In this document: in pieces, positions 28,791 to 40,892 of the stretch | Layout: every line of letters starts with the position of its first letter | How positions within the stretch are numbered: position 1 is the first letter of the stretch | Source of the DNA: Mycolicibacterium phocaicum | GTDB taxonomy: Bacteria; Actinomycetota; Actinomycetes; Mycobacteriales; Mycobacteriaceae | Direction of reading: 5' to 3' | Assembly: GCF_010731115.1 (NCBI RefSeq) | Contig: NZ_AP022616.1 | Span: 4,402,001-4,466,000, forward strand | Length of the DNA stretch: 64,000 bases | Made by a program: the position numbers and the translations under genes | Notes under the pieces: model-generated | The model's database searches: none | The model's input: only the letters and a program-made list of their open reading frames with translations | What the model was told of the DNA's origin: nothing

Positions 28791-29825
28791 ATGATCGATC
28801 CGACCCGGGCTGCGCGCGGTAGGCGTGCGAACCGCAGGCCGGGTTGGTTGCTGCTGACAGCATTGCTGGTGCTCGCGATCATCGCCAGCTCGGCGCTGGT
28901 GTTCACCGATCAGGTCGAGTTGCTGAAACTCGCTGTGGTCATTGCCCTGTGGGCCGCGGTGGCGGCGGCGTTCGCCTCGTTCATCTATCGGCGCCAGGCC
29001 GATCTGGACCAGGCCCGGGCCCGCGACCTCAAGCTCGTCTACGACCTGCAGCTGGACCGCGAGATCGCGGCGCGCCGCGAATACGAACTGTCGCTGGAAT
29101 CGCACCTGCGCCGTGAGCTGGCCTCCGAACTGCGTGCCCAGTCGGCCGACGAGGTCGCGGCGCTGCGGGCGGAGCTGGCCGCGTTGCGCGCCAACCTCGA
29201 GTTCTACTTCGACACCGATCTGGCGCACCGCCCGGCGCTCGAGACCGACCGCAGCGGGCAGTCCGCGCCGGTCGGCCGCGTCGTCGCCAGCCGGATCGAC
29301 ACCGAGGACCGGCCGGACCTGGTGTCGGAGCCGAACACCGAAGAGAGCCCCATCATCGACGTGGCGGCCGAGCCGCACGTGCCGCCCGACCCATGGGCAC
29401 CGCCGCCCCCACCGCCGCAGCCGCCGTTCGGCGGGGCGCACCGGCGTCCTCCGCAGCCGGGACCGTCCGACTGGCAGCCGACGCCGGCCGAAGGACAGTG
29501 GATCCCGGCCGGGCAACCGGGTAGCAACTGGGCGGCCCCGGTGCCGGACCGTGGTCCCGAACCGACGATGACGCTGCCCGTCGTCCCGCCCGCCCCCGAG
29601 CCGGCGCCCGAGCCGCCGCGGCGGGGTCGCCACGGGGCCCCCGCCGAACCGGTCACCGCGCCGCCCGCGGCAGAGACCCCTGTCACATCCGGTCGCCGGC
29701 GCCGAGCTGAGCCCGAAGACGAACCCGCAGGTCAGCACGTTGGCGGCCAGCCAGCCGCCGAATTGTTGGCACGGCTGCAGGCCAACACCAGCGGCGGCGG
29801 CCGTCGACGTCGCCGCGAGGACTGA
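28791..29825 (+). CDS. Membrane protein with coiled region and proline-rich tail (Rv3604c type, DUF6779)
   Basis: The 344-residue protein has a basic N-terminus, two closely spaced membrane segments (residues about 19-65), a charged helical region rich in Arg/Glu/Leu to about residue 145 that could form a coiled coil, and then a long Pro-rich cytoplasmic disordered tail with PPPPPP runs. It matches the Rv3604c position. Function unknown; the coiled region could mediate an assembly or envelope role. It has its own 67-bp gap upstream after the DUF3180 gene. Confidence 0.85.
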   Translation: MIDPTRAARGRRANRRPGWLLLTALLVLAIIASSALVFTDQVELLKLAVVIALWAAVAAAFASFIYRRQADLDQARARDLKLVYDLQLDREIAARREYELSLESHLRRELASELRAQSADEVAALRAELAALRANLEFYFDTDLAHRPALETDRSGQSAPVGRVVASRIDTEDRPDLVSEPNTEESPIIDVAAEPHVPPDPWAPPPPPPQPPFGGAHRRPPQPGPSDWQPTPAEGQWIPAGQPGSNWAAPVPDRGPEPTMTLPVVPPAPEPAPEPPRRGRHGAPAEPVTAPPAAETPVTSGRRRRAEPEDEPAGQHVGGQPAAELLARLQANTSGGGRRRRRED

Positions 29826-29905
29826 GCTACGCTCTGCGGTGACCGTCCGGTACCTGCCAGGCAGGACTGGAACGTTGAGAAACCACCAAATGTGAGGTCG
29901 CTGCA

Positions 29906-30832
29906 ATGAAGCAGCTCGACGGACTGCGTCCGGCCCGGCTCACTGTCGGAATCATTTCCGCAGGGCGGGTCGGCAGTGCGCTGGGTGTTGCGCTGGAGCG
30001 CGCCGACCACGTCGTCGTCGCGTGTAGCGCGATCTCCCATGCGTCGCGCGGCCGTGCCGAGCGCCGGCTGCCCGATACCCAGGTGTTGCCCGCGCACGAC
30101 GTCGCCGCGAAGGCCGAACTCCTGCTGCTGGCTGTGCCCGACGCCGAGCTGACGTCGGTCGTCGCCGGCCTGGCGGCCACCGGATCGGTCCGCCCCGGCA
30201 CCATCGTCGTGCATACCTCGGGCGCCAACGGCATCGCGGTGCTGGCCCCGCTGACCGAGCAGGGCTGTATCCCACTGGCCATCCACCCGGCCATGACGTT
30301 CACCGGCTCGGACGAAGACATCACCCGGCTGTCGGAGACCTGTTTCGGGATCACCGCGGCCGACGACATCGGCTACGCCATCGCCCAGTCCCTCGTCCTC
30401 GAGATCGGCGGCGAACCGTTCCGGGTTCGCGAAGACGCCCGCACGCTGTATCACGCAGCCCTGGCGCACGCCGGCAATCACGTCATCACCGTCGTCCTCG
30501 ACGCTGTCGAAGCCCTGCGCGGCGCACTGGCCGGCCAGGAGCTGCTGGGCCAGGAACTGGTCACGGGCGACCCCGCCGGCATCGCCGAACGCATCCTCGC
30601 GCCGCTGGCGCGGGCCTCTCTGGAGAACGCGCTGCAGCGCGGGCAGAGTGCGCTGACGGGTCCGGTGGCGCGGGGTGACGGCGCCGCCGTCGCGGCTCAT
30701 CTGCACGCGCTGGAGGAAGCGAATCCTCAACTGGCGCAGGCGTATCGGGCCATGTCGCTGCGCACCGCACAACGTGCCCATGCACCCACCGAGGTTTTCG
30801 CCGTGTTGAACGACTCAGGGAGAGCGCAGTGA
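29906..30832 (+). CDS. Rossmann-like and DUF2520 domain protein (candidate ketopantoate reductase-like)
   Basis: The 308-residue protein opens with [14 protein letters not shown], a nucleotide-binding Rossmann loop with one altered residue, and ends with the helical DUF2520 region (AHAGNHV and [10 protein letters not shown]). It matches Rv3603c. Because it is immediately upstream of panC and coupled to it by a GTGA overlap, it may supply the ketopantoate reduction or a related step; that is inference. ATG start. Confidence 0.85.
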   Translation: MKQLDGLRPARLTVGIISAGRVGSALGVALERADHVVVACSAISHASRGRAERRLPDTQVLPAHDVAAKAELLLLAVPDAELTSVVAGLAATGSVRPGTIVVHTSGANGIAVLAPLTEQGCIPLAIHPAMTFTGSDEDITRLSETCFGITAADDIGYAIAQSLVLEIGGEPFRVREDARTLYHAALAHAGNHVITVVLDAVEALRGALAGQELLGQELVTGDPAGIAERILAPLARASLENALQRGQSALTGPVARGDGAAVAAHLHALEEANPQLAQAYRAMSLRTAQRAHAPTEVFAVLNDSGRAQ

Positions 30833-31797
30833 CCGATCGCAGGCCGCCGAAGTTCACCGCCGGCGAGCTGAACCTCTACACCAACCCGACCGACGTGTCG
30901 GACGTGTCGCGGGTGCTGCGCGCCACGGGGCGCCGGGTGATGCTCGTGCCGACGATGGGTGCGCTGCACGATGGCCACCTGGAACTGGTGCGTTCGGCCA
31001 AGAAGGTGCCCGGCGCCGTCGTGGTGGTGTCAATCTTCGTGAACCCCTTGCAGTTCGGCGCGGGGGAGGACCTCGACGCCTACCCGCGCACCCTGGACGC
31101 CGACGTCGAGTTGCTGAAGGGCGAGGACGTCGACATCGTCTTCGCGCCCAGTGCCGCCGCCATGTACCCGGGCGGTCAGCGCACGACGGTCATGCCGGGC
31201 CCGCTGGGCGCGGAGTTGGAGGGCGGCTCGCGCCCGACGCACTTCGCCGGGATGCTGACCGTGGTGCTCAAGCTGCTGAACATCGTGCGCCCCGACCGCG
31301 CGTTCTTCGGCGAAAAGGACTATCAGCAACTGGTTCTGGTGCGCCAGATGGTCGACGACCTCGATCTCGACGTGCGCATCCAGGCGGTGCCGATCGTGCG
31401 CGAGAACGACGGCCTGGCCATGTCGTCGCGCAACCGCTACCTCGATGCTGAACAGCGCGAGCAGGCCGGGGCGTTGTCCGCGGCGCTGCTCGCCGGCAAG
31501 TACTCCGCGTCGCACGGCGCGGCCGCCGCACTCGATGCGGCCCGGGCGGTCCTCGACGAGGTACCCGCCATCGACGTCGACTATCTGGAGGTCCGGGACC
31601 CCTGGCTGGGTCCGGCACCGGCTTCGGGCCCGGCCCGCATGCTGGTGGTGGGCCGGCTCGGCACGACCAGATTGTTGGACAACATCGCCATCGATATCGG
31701 TGCATCCGCAGGGATCGACGGTCACCCCAATGTGGGGCCTGCCATCGACCAGGACGGAGCCAATGGCGGCAACCACGAATTACCTTGGAGGAATTGA
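30829..31797 (+). CDS. panC: Pantoate-beta-alanine ligase (pantothenate synthetase)
   Basis: The 322-residue enzyme makes pantothenate from pantoate and beta-alanine using [13 protein letters not shown] (residues about 41-50) is the ATP-binding HIGH-type loop, FGEKDYQQ and SSRNRYL are substrate and ATP contacts. GTG 30829 overlaps the upstream stop. A strong GGAGGA site within the panC end serves panD. Confidence 0.97.
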   Translation: MTDRRPPKFTAGELNLYTNPTDVSDVSRVLRATGRRVMLVPTMGALHDGHLELVRSAKKVPGAVVVVSIFVNPLQFGAGEDLDAYPRTLDADVELLKGEDVDIVFAPSAAAMYPGGQRTTVMPGPLGAELEGGSRPTHFAGMLTVVLKLLNIVRPDRAFFGEKDYQQLVLVRQMVDDLDLDVRIQAVPIVRENDGLAMSSRNRYLDAEQREQAGALSAALLAGKYSASHGAAAALDAARAVLDEVPAIDVDYLEVRDPWLGPAPASGPARMLVVGRLGTTRLLDNIAIDIGASAGIDGHPNVGPAIDQDGANGGNHELPWRN

Positions 31798-32204
31798 TGT
31801 TTCGCACCATGCTGAAGTCCAAGATCCACCGCGCCACGGTGACGCAGGCGGACCTGCACTACGTGGGTTCGGTGACCATCGACGCCGATCTGATGGACGC
31901 CGCCGACATCCTCGAGGGTGAGCAGGTCACCATCGTGGACATCGACAACGGCAACCGGCTGGTCACCTACGCCATCACCGGTGAGCGCGGTACCGGCATC
32001 ATCGGGATCAACGGTGCCGCAGCGCATCTCATCCACCCGGGTGACCTGGTGATCCTCATCGCCTACGCCACCATGGACGACGCCGAGGCCCGCACGTACC
32101 AGCCGAACGTCATCTTCGTCGACGCGCAGAACCGGCAGATCGACTTCTCGCACGACGCCGCGCACGTCCCGGACGGTGTCGACGGCCTGCTGTCGCCGCG
32201 GTAA
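31797..32204 (+). CDS. panD: Aspartate 1-decarboxylase (pyruvoyl enzyme)
   Basis: The 135-residue proenzyme makes beta-alanine from aspartate. It self-cleaves between Gly24 and Ser25 in HYVGSVT to form the pyruvoyl cofactor. [16 protein letters not shown] and GAAAHL are also conserved. The ATG shares one base with the panC stop and has GGAGGA upstream. Start at 31797 rather than 31785 fits the family N-terminus. Confidence 0.97.
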   Translation: MFRTMLKSKIHRATVTQADLHYVGSVTIDADLMDAADILEGEQVTIVDIDNGNRLVTYAITGERGTGIIGINGAAAHLIHPGDLVILIAYATMDDAEARTYQPNVIFVDAQNRQIDFSHDAAHVPDGVDGLLSPR

Positions 32205-32209
32205 CGCCG

Positions 32210-33013
32210 GTGCTGCTGGCAATCGATGTCCGCAACACCCACACCATCGTCGGGTTGATCTCCGGCTCCGGAGATCACGCAAAAGTGGTGCAGAACTGGC
32301 GGATTCGCACCGAGTCGGAGGTGACGGCCGACGAGCTCGCGCTGACCATCGACGGGCTGATCGGCGACGACGCCGAAAACCTGCTCGGCGCAACGGGTCT
32401 GTCGACGGTGCCGTCGGTGCTGCACGAAATCCGGGTGATGCTGGACCAGTACTGGCCGAAGGTGCCGCACGTGCTGATCGAACCGGGTGTGCGCACCGGC
32501 ATCCCGTTGCTGGTCGACAACCCGAAAGAGGTCGGGGCCGACCGCATCGTCAATTGTCTTGCCGCGTACCACAAGTACGGCACCGCGGCCATCGTCGTCG
32601 ACTTCGGGTCGTCGATCTGCGTCGACGTCGTCTCGGCCAAGGGCGAGTTCCTGGGCGGTGCCATCGCGCCCGGTGTCCAGGTGTCCTCGGACGCCGCGGC
32701 AGCCCGTTCGGCGGCGCTGCGCCGCGTCGAGCTGACCCGGCCGCGGTCGGTGATCGGCAAGAACACCGTCGAGTGCATGCAGGCCGGCGCGGTGTTCGGG
32801 TTCGCCGCCCTGGTGGACGGTCTGGTGAACCGGGTCCGCGAGGATGTCGACGGCTTCGACGGGAACCACATCACGGTGGTGGCCACCGGGCACACCGCGC
32901 AACTGGTGCTGCCCGATCTGCGGACCGTGCAGCACTACGAGAAGAACCTGACGCTCGACGGCCTACGGCTGGTCTTCGAGCGCAACCAGCGCAACTCCCG
33001 CCGTTCCCAGTGA
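32210..33013 (+). CDS. coaX: Type III pantothenate kinase
   Basis: The 267-residue kinase phosphorylates pantothenate for CoA synthesis and belongs to the ASKHA fold. [11 protein letters not shown] is the N-terminal phosphate loop and [12 protein letters not shown] the second, with GAIAPG in the centre. GTG start five bases after panD. Completes the pan-coaX operon and is followed by an inverted repeat that probably ends it. Confidence 0.95.
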   Translation: MLLAIDVRNTHTIVGLISGSGDHAKVVQNWRIRTESEVTADELALTIDGLIGDDAENLLGATGLSTVPSVLHEIRVMLDQYWPKVPHVLIEPGVRTGIPLLVDNPKEVGADRIVNCLAAYHKYGTAAIVVDFGSSICVDVVSAKGEFLGGAIAPGVQVSSDAAAARSAALRRVELTRPRSVIGKNTVECMQAGAVFGFAALVDGLVNRVREDVDGFDGNHITVVATGHTAQLVLPDLRTVQHYEKNLTLDGLRLVFERNQRNSRRSQ

Positions 33014-33060
33014 TTTGTGCACGATAATTCGCGCCCACCGCGGAAAATCGTGCACAAATC
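33012..33060. terminator. Perfect 14-bp inverted repeat between convergent coaX and a deaminase gene
   Basis: Arms 33012-33025 and 33047-33060 are exact inverted copies (GATTTGTGCACGAT) with a 21-base loop. It lies just after the coaX stop and ends three bases before the stop end of the convergent gene, so it may act as a bidirectional terminator; no T-run is present. It could instead be a copy of a dispersed palindromic repeat. Confidence 0.6.
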
Positions 33061-33062
33061 CC

Positions 33063-34331
33063 TCAGAAAAATGTGCGGACCAGCTCGACCACCCGGTGGC
33101 CGGCGTCGAGCACCGGGATCAGCTGCCATTTGTCGAACACCGTGCACGGGTGCGATACCCCGAACTCCAGCCAGTCGCCGACGGCCAGGCTCTGGTCCGC
33201 CGGTGCCAGCCGCAGGTAGGCGTGCTGGTCGTTGAGCTTCTCGACGCGGCTGTCGGGCCGCCCGTACGGCACGGGTAGGTCCTGGTCGAACGACACGTCC
33301 CGGCGGCCCATGCCCACGATGGCGAGATCGGGCTCGGGCCGCGACAGCACCTGCGCCCACACGCTCAGCGCGGGGACGAAGTGGCCACCGGAATCAACAT
33401 CGCCGGCGCGGCCCAGCGGTGTCGTGCGGGCGTACAGACCGTCGTCGTGCGTCAGGTAGCAGCCGCTGCGCAGGACGGTGCGCACCGACATACCGGCGGG
33501 CCACCCGGTCAGGACGTCGGCGACCAGGTCGAAGTACGTGCTACCGCCGGCTGTCACCAGGATCTCGTCGGTCTCGAACAACGGGTGCAGCCGGATGACG
33601 GTGTCTCGCATCGTGTGCAGGTACGCAGAGACGGCAGCCACCGCGGCGTCGTCGACTGCATGGCCCGTGGCCGCTTCGTATCCGGCGACGCCGACGAGGC
33701 GCAGCCGGTCCGAGTCCACCGCCGCGCGCGCCACGGCATCGACCGTCTCGGCGTCACGGCAGCCGGTGCGGCCGCCCGCCTGGCCGACCTCGACGCAGAC
33801 GTCCACCTGGCGGCGCCTGCCGGTGAGCGCGGACGTCATCAGTTGCACGCCGCGCACCGAGTCCACCCAGCACGTCAGCTCGAAGTCGGGGTTGGCGTCC
33901 AGTTCGGCCGCCAGCCAGCGCAGCCCGGTGACGTCGACCAGTTCGTTGGCCAGGATGATCCGGCGGACGCCGAACGCCCGGAACACCCGGACCTGACTGA
34001 TGGTGGCGGCGGTGACGGCCACCGCCCCGGCGCCCAGCTGGCGGGCGAGCAGCTGCGGGGACATGTGGGTCTTGCCGTGCGGGGCGAGCTGGACGCCGTG
34101 GCGGCGGCACCAGCGCGCCATGGTGACCATGTTGTGCACCAGCGACTGCGTACGCAGCGTGCACACCGGCGATACCGCGCCGTCGTCGAACAGACTGGGG
34201 CGTCGCCGGCACACCTGAGCAGGGGTCTGGCCCCACCACGAGGCCGGCAGACCCTTGAATTTCCAGTCGATCGGCTCGTGGTCCAGCGCGTCTACGGCGG
34301 ACTGCTCCAAACTGGTGGCCATGGGCTTCAT
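33063..34331 (-). CDS. Fold-type III PLP enzyme, amino acid deaminase / D-serine dehydratase-like
   Basis: The 422-residue protein has APHGKTHM, with Lys87 as the probable Schiff-base residue, an ANELVD segment and FGVSHPCT near the end, where His394 and Cys396 match the zinc ligands of eukaryotic-type D-serine dehydratases. It likely deaminates or cleaves a D-amino or hydroxy amino acid. It is inserted in the coaX-lysS interval and faces lysS head to head with only 15 bases between starts. The start may be ATG 34331 or ATG 34322. No synteny with M. tuberculosis here. Confidence 0.8.
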   Translation of the reverse strand: MKPMATSLEQSAVDALDHEPIDWKFKGLPASWWGQTPAQVCRRRPSLFDDGAVSPVCTLRTQSLVHNMVTMARWCRRHGVQLAPHGKTHMSPQLLARQLGAGAVAVTAATISQVRVFRAFGVRRIILANELVDVTGLRWLAAELDANPDFELTCWVDSVRGVQLMTSALTGRRRQVDVCVEVGQAGGRTGCRDAETVDAVARAAVDSDRLRLVGVAGYEAATGHAVDDAAVAAVSAYLHTMRDTVIRLHPLFETDEILVTAGGSTYFDLVADVLTGWPAGMSVRTVLRSGCYLTHDDGLYARTTPLGRAGDVDSGGHFVPALSVWAQVLSRPEPDLAIVGMGRRDVSFDQDLPVPYGRPDSRVEKLNDQHAYLRLAPADQSLAVGDWLEFGVSHPCTVFDKWQLIPVLDAGHRVVELVRTFF

Positions 34332-34346
34332 TTAAGCTGGCATTTC

Positions 34347-35849
34347 GTGAGCGAAGCCGACAGCCCCGACATTCCAGAGCAGTTCCGCATCCGCCAGGCC
34401 AAGCGTGAGCGGCTGCTGGCCGAGGGGCGCGACCCGTATCCGGTCGAGGTGCCGCGTACCCACACCCTGGCCGAGCTGCGGGCGGCCTATCCGGAGCTCG
34501 TCGCGGACACCGCGACAGGCGACATCGTCGGCGTGGCAGGGCGCGTCGTCTTCGCCCGGAACTCGGGAAAGCTGTGCTTCGCGACGCTGCAGGAGGGCGA
34601 CGGCACGCAGCTGCAGGCCATGCTGAGCCTGGACAAGGTGGGCCGGGAGTCGCTCGACGCCTGGAAGTCGGACGTCGACCTGGGCGACATCGTGTTCATC
34701 GAGGGCGAGGTCATCAGTTCCCGGCGCGGCGAATTATCTGTGCTTGCCCAGAACTGGCAAATTGTGTCGAAGGCGTTGCGACCGCTTCCCGTCGCGCACA
34801 AGGAATTGAATGAAGAGACCCGGGTCCGGCAGCGGTACGTCGACCTGATCGTGCGTCCGGAGGCTCGCAATGTCGCCCGGCAGCGCATTGCTGTGGTGCG
34901 GGCATTGCGTTCGGCATTGGAACGTCGCGGCTTTCTCGAAGTCGAGACCCCGATGCTGCAGACGCTGCCGGGTGGCGCCGCCGCGCGCCCGTTCATCACG
35001 CACTCCAACGCGCTCGATGCGGATCTGTACCTGCGCATCGCGCCGGAGTTGTTCCTGAAGCGTTGCCTGGTCGGCGGTTTCGAGAAGGTTTTTGAGCTTA
35101 ATCGGAACTTTCGCAACGAGGGCGCGGATTCCACGCATTCACCGGAATTCGCGATGCTGGAGACTTATCAGGCCTACGGCACATATGACGATTCCGCGAT
35201 TGTGACGCGTGAGCTTATTCAGGAGGTCGCCGACGAGGCCATTGGTACCCGAATGGTGCCACTGCCCGACGGTTCCACCTATGACCTCGATGGTGAATGG
35301 GCGACCGTCGAAATGTATCCGTCGTTGTCGGAAGCGCTGGGTGAGGAGATCACCCCGGAGACCTCCGTCGAGTACCTGTGGAAGGTGGCCGAGCGGCTCG
35401 GCGCCGAGATTCCCCGGGACCGTGGATACGGCCACGGGAAATTGATCGAGGAACTGTGGGAGCACACCGTCGGCGATCATCTTTGGGCGCCGACCTTCGT
35501 CCGGGATTTCCCGGTGGAGACCACGCCGCTCACGCGCGCGCACCGCAGTATTCCGGGCGTTACAGAAAAATGGGATCTGTATGTCCGGAAGTTCGAGCTC
35601 GCCACCGGATATTCGGAGTTGATCGATCCGGTGATTCAACGCGAGCGTTTCGAGGCACAGGCGCGTGCCGCCGCTGCCGGTGACGACGAGGCAATGCGAC
35701 TTGATGAGGATTTCCTTATCGCATTGGAGTATGCGATGCCGCCGACGACCGGAACAGGAATGGGACTCGACCGCCTGCTGATGGCGTTGACGGGGTTGAC
35801 GATTAGGGACACGGTTTTGTTCCCGATTGTGCGCCGCCAGGGCGACTGA
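34347..35849 (+). CDS. lysS: Lysyl-tRNA synthetase (class II)
   Basis: The 500-residue enzyme charges tRNA-Lys. Class II motifs are present: [13 protein letters not shown] (motif 1 region), [14 protein letters not shown] (motif 2) and [11 protein letters not shown] near the C-terminus (motif 3), with an OB-fold near residues 60-140. The GTG start (VSEADSP) matches the Mycobacterium N-terminus; the frame continues 960 bases upstream as noise against the deaminase gene. From about 34735 onward the codons use more A and T at third positions than neighbouring genes, which may reflect a recombined segment. Confidence 0.96.
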   Translation: MSEADSPDIPEQFRIRQAKRERLLAEGRDPYPVEVPRTHTLAELRAAYPELVADTATGDIVGVAGRVVFARNSGKLCFATLQEGDGTQLQAMLSLDKVGRESLDAWKSDVDLGDIVFIEGEVISSRRGELSVLAQNWQIVSKALRPLPVAHKELNEETRVRQRYVDLIVRPEARNVARQRIAVVRALRSALERRGFLEVETPMLQTLPGGAAARPFITHSNALDADLYLRIAPELFLKRCLVGGFEKVFELNRNFRNEGADSTHSPEFAMLETYQAYGTYDDSAIVTRELIQEVADEAIGTRMVPLPDGSTYDLDGEWATVEMYPSLSEALGEEITPETSVEYLWKVAERLGAEIPRDRGYGHGKLIEELWEHTVGDHLWAPTFVRDFPVETTPLTRAHRSIPGVTEKWDLYVRKFELATGYSELIDPVIQRERFEAQARAAAAGDDEAMRLDEDFLIALEYAMPPTTGTGMGLDRLLMALTGLTIRDTVLFPIVRRQGD

Positions 35850-35883
35850 AAACTGAGCTGACCCTGAGACTTGTTGAAGGAAT

Positions 35884-35919
35884 TCGACTCCTATGCCAGC
35901 ATTGTTCTGGCAGAGTCGA
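35884..35919 (+). promoter_or_regulatory. Bulged hairpin in the lysS-lsr2 gap
   Basis: TCGACTC (35884-35890) and TGCCAG (35894-35899) on the left pair with CTGGCA (35907-35912) and GAGTCGA (35913-35919), giving 13 pairs with a three-base bulge and a seven-base loop. It sits 35 bases after the lysS stop and 40 bases before lsr2. It may end lysS transcription or control lsr2. Confidence 0.5.
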
Positions 35920-35959
35920 TTCTGCGCTTTAAACGAGGCAGAAGGGTTAGTGTGGGCCG

Positions 35960-36307
35960 ATGGCAAAGAAAGTGACTGTCACGCTCGTCGACGATTTCGA
36001 CGGTGAAGGCGCGGCGGATGAGACGGTCGAATTTGCTCTCGACGGGGTGAACTACGAGATCGACCTCACCACCAAGAACGCCACCAAGCTTCGGAATGAT
36101 TTGAAGAAATGGGTCGAGGCCGGCCGGCGGGTCGGTGGACGCCGCCGCGGCCGCGCCGGCACGGGGTCGACGGGGCGTGGTCGCGCGTCCATCGATCGCG
36201 AGCAGAGCGCCGCCATCCGGGAATGGGCTCGCCGCAACGGCCACAATGTCTCCAGCCGGGGCCGTATTCCGGCGGAGATCATCGACGCGTTCCACGCCGC
36301 CACCTGA
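35960..36307 (+). CDS. lsr2: Nucleoid-associated protein Lsr2
   Basis: The 115-residue H-NS-like protein binds AT-rich DNA in the minor groove and silences foreign genes. The N-terminal dimerisation half has [15 protein letters not shown]; the C-terminal DNA-binding helix pair includes [18 protein letters not shown] with the RGR AT-hook-like loop. ATG start. This protein is essentially confined to actinobacteria and supports the mycobacterial assignment. A terminator hairpin follows the stop within ten bases. Confidence 0.97.
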   Translation: MAKKVTVTLVDDFDGEGAADETVEFALDGVNYEIDLTTKNATKLRNDLKKWVEAGRRVGGRRRGRAGTGSTGRGRASIDREQSAAIREWARRNGHNVSSRGRIPAEIIDAFHAAT

Positions 36308-36311
36308 GCCG

Positions 36312-36339
36312 GCGGGCAACAAAAATCAGGGTTGCCCGC
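36312..36339 (+). terminator. Hairpin terminator after lsr2
   Basis: GCGGGCAAC (36312-36320) pairs perfectly with GTTGCCCGC (36331-36339) around a ten-base loop, five bases after the lsr2 stop; a T-rich stretch follows. Intrinsic-type terminator. Confidence 0.7.
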
Positions 36340-36347
36340 GGTTTCTC

Positions 36348-36365
36348 TGTTCGCTTTCGGCGTAG
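36348..36365 (+). promoter_or_regulatory. Possible ClgR operator upstream of clpC1
   Basis: TGTTCGCTTTCGGCGTAG matches 17 of 18 positions of the ClgR consensus as I recall it from Corynebacterium (WNNWCGCYNANRGCGWWS); the mismatch is the central A. It is 200 bases before clpC1, in its upstream gap, and ClgR activates clp genes in mycobacteria. Confidence 0.4.
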
Positions 36366-36565
36366 CCCGGTCAGGCCGATCCGGGAAACGTTTCATAGCC
36401 CCAGCGCGTTGGCCTTTTCGCAGCGCTGAGTGGCCCCGCGAGCTAGGGGATACCGCAGGGCACGCATGGTCGCCGCCCATTAGAGTGGACGGTAGGCGCA
36501 CAGCGTTGCGACACGCGAAGTGACGTGGCAGGAGCTGCGCTACGAGGGAGAGCAGGTAACCACCG

Positions 36566-39088
<2,523 letters not shown>

Positions 39089-39096
39089 CGGATTGT

Positions 39097-39135
39097 GAAA
39101 ATGCCCTTCCCCGAAATTCGGGGAAGGGCATTTTC
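39097..39135 (+). terminator. Strong intrinsic terminator after clpC1
   Basis: Perfect 18-bp arms (39097-39114 and 39118-39135) around a three-base loop, starting nine bases after the clpC1 stop and flanked by A and T runs. A textbook rho-independent hairpin. Confidence 0.9.
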
Positions 39136-39160
39136 CGTTTGGGTGTATCTTGATTCCCGG

Positions 39161-39247
39161 TACGACGGCGCATGGAAGCCGGTGCGAATCCGGCGCGGTT
39201 GCGCCACTGTGAGCCCTCTGCGGCGAGTCAGATCTTTCGCCGTCGTG
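39161..39247 (+). promoter_or_regulatory. Cobalamin riboswitch upstream of cbtBA
   Basis: The closing stem pairs ACGACGGCG (39162-39170) with CGCCGTCGT (39238-39246). Inside it are the conserved B12-box elements GAAGCCGGTGCGAATCCGGC, GCCACTGT and GAGTCAGA in the right order. A short hairpin (39265-39279) and an AGGAGG site follow before the cbtB ATG, so vitamin B12 likely limits translation of the cobalt transporter. Confidence 0.92.
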
Positions 39248-39294
39248 CAGAACCGAACAATGTAGGGGCGCGTGACCCCGTAGGAGGTTTGACC

Positions 39295-39510
39295 ATGACG
39301 AGTATTGCGGTTTCGAAGCCGGGCGTATCGACCAAGGCGCTTTCGGCCACCCGGGTGGCGGTGCTGCTCGGTGTGACGATCTTCCTGGCGGTGCTGGCGT
39401 ACTACCTCGTCGGCATCGACGAGGGCATGATGTCGCTGTTCGGCAAGACCGTGGTCGTCCATGAGTGGGTGCACGACTCGCGGCACTTCCTCGGCTTCCC
39501 CTGCCACTGA
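39295..39510 (+). CDS. cbtB: Cobalt transporter subunit CbtB
   Basis: A 71-residue protein with one transmembrane helix (about residues 22-43) and a C-terminal HEWVHDSRHFLGFPCH, the His/Cys-rich metal-binding tail of CbtB. AGGAGG at 39282-39287 precedes the ATG by seven bases. The longer frame upstream lies in the riboswitch and is not used. It precedes cbtA and is governed by the cobalamin riboswitch, consistent with cobalt supply for B12. Confidence 0.92.
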   Translation: MTSIAVSKPGVSTKALSATRVAVLLGVTIFLAVLAYYLVGIDEGMMSLFGKTVVVHEWVHDSRHFLGFPCH

Positions 39511-39524
39511 CTCAGGGGACTTTT

Positions 39525-40433
39525 GTGGAAATCCGCGTCATCGGGCGCGGAGCCCTGGCCGGCCTGATCGCCGGCATCCTGGGGTTCCTGTTTGCCTGGA
39601 TTTTTGCTGAACCCACCATCGACAAGGCCATCGATTACGAGTCCGGCCGCATGAACGTGCTCTCGACGGTCCACACGGCCATGGGCCACCCGGTCGAGCC
39701 GGACGGGCCGGAGTTGTTCAGCCGGTCCATCCAGTCGGGTATCGGTGCGGCCACCGGCATCATCGCGTTCTCCGTGGCGATGGGCGCATTGGTGGCCGTG
39801 GCGTATCTGGTGCTGCACGGCCGGTTCGGGGTACGGCCCAAGGTGCTGGGCTGGACCGCCGCCGGATTCGGTTTTCTGGGTGTGTACCTGCTGCCGTTCG
39901 TGAAATACCCGTCGAACCCGCCCGCCATCGGTCACGAATTCACAATGGAGACGCGCGGCTTCCTGTACCTGGGCATGGTGTGGGGCTCGCTCACCCTGCT
40001 GGGTCTCGCGGTGTTCGCCGCGCGCAAGCTGTCCGGGAAGGTCGGCTGGGCGCGCGCGATCGGGATCGCGGTGCTCGGGTTCTTCGTGCTGTACGGCGGA
40101 CTGCTGGCGGCCCTGCCGTCGCTGGGCGATCTGGCCGCCAACGTCGAGCACTCCGGCGAGTTCGGTTTCGCGCGCGCCGCGACCGAGACGCCGCAGCCGA
40201 TCACCAACACCTTCCCGACGCCGGTGACCGTCGACGGCAAGGTCTATGCGCCCGGGCAACTCATCTATCCGGGGTTCGACGCCGACCTGCTGTGGAAGTT
40301 CCGGTGGTACTCGCTGATCGACCAGGCGTTGATCTGGGCGGTCATCGGGCTGGTGTTCGGCGGGCTCGTCGAGCGCTACCTCGGTGGCGCCCGGAAGGCC
40401 GCACCGGCGCAGGACGTGGCAGCCGCTCTCTGA
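39525..40433 (+). CDS. cbtA: Cobalt transporter membrane subunit CbtA
   Basis: The 302-residue membrane protein has about six hydrophobic helices (first at residues 8-25) and matches the CbtA family that partners CbtB in cobalt uptake. It starts at GTG 39525 with a CAGGGGA site upstream, fifteen bases behind cbtB. The longer frame from 39465 overlaps cbtB and is rejected. Co-transcribed with cbtB under the riboswitch. Confidence 0.9.
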   Translation: MEIRVIGRGALAGLIAGILGFLFAWIFAEPTIDKAIDYESGRMNVLSTVHTAMGHPVEPDGPELFSRSIQSGIGAATGIIAFSVAMGALVAVAYLVLHGRFGVRPKVLGWTAAGFGFLGVYLLPFVKYPSNPPAIGHEFTMETRGFLYLGMVWGSLTLLGLAVFAARKLSGKVGWARAIGIAVLGFFVLYGGLLAALPSLGDLAANVEHSGEFGFARAATETPQPITNTFPTPVTVDGKVYAPGQLIYPGFDADLLWKFRWYSLIDQALIWAVIGLVFGGLVERYLGGARKAAPAQDVAAAL

Positions 40434-40490
40434 CGATTGCGGTTGCCGCGCACTACAGTTCGAGGCGTACCGACACAGAAAGGCGGCAGC

Positions 40491-40886
40491 ATGCTGGTTG
40501 TCACGACGAATGACCTGCCCGGGTGGGAGATTCAGCGGGTCTGCGGTGAGGTCTTCGGCCTCACCGTCCGCTCCCGGAATGCCTTCGCGCAGATGGGCGC
40601 CGGCTTCAAGGCGATGTTCGGCGGCGAGCTGCAGGGCATGACCAAGAACCTCGCCGAGAGCCGCAACGAGGCCATGGGCCGGCTGCTCCAGGAATGTCAG
40701 GCCCGCGGCGGCAATGCCATCATCGGGATGCGGTTCGACACCACGGAGATCGGCGACGTGTGGACCGAGATCTGCGCGTACGGCACTGCGGTGCAGGCGG
40801 TTCCGGTCACCGACGCGGCCCGCTACACCGCGCAGCAGTTGGGTTACGGCGGCGGCCCGGGCCCGGCACAGGGCCCGACAGGGTAG
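40491..40886 (+). CDS. YbjQ/UPF0145 heavy-metal-binding-fold protein
   Basis: The 131-residue protein has VTTNDLPGWEIQ, GFKAMFGGELQGMTKN, and GGNAIIGMRFDT, the conserved core of the UPF0145/YbjQ family. The function is not established; some members are called heavy-metal binding without firm proof. The start is ATG 40491; upstream frame is short and Arg-rich. A Pro/Gly tail ends the protein eight bases before the metE riboswitch. Unknown role in cobalt or B12 use. Confidence 0.8.
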   Translation: MLVVTTNDLPGWEIQRVCGEVFGLTVRSRNAFAQMGAGFKAMFGGELQGMTKNLAESRNEAMGRLLQECQARGGNAIIGMRFDTTEIGDVWTEICAYGTAVQAVPVTDAARYTAQQLGYGGGPGPAQGPTG

Positions 40887-40892
40887 TCTCCA

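Noticed and set aside
33381..34346. Upstream extension of the lysS frame
   Set aside because: The region is the antisense of the PLP deaminase gene; the conserved LysS start lies at 34347.
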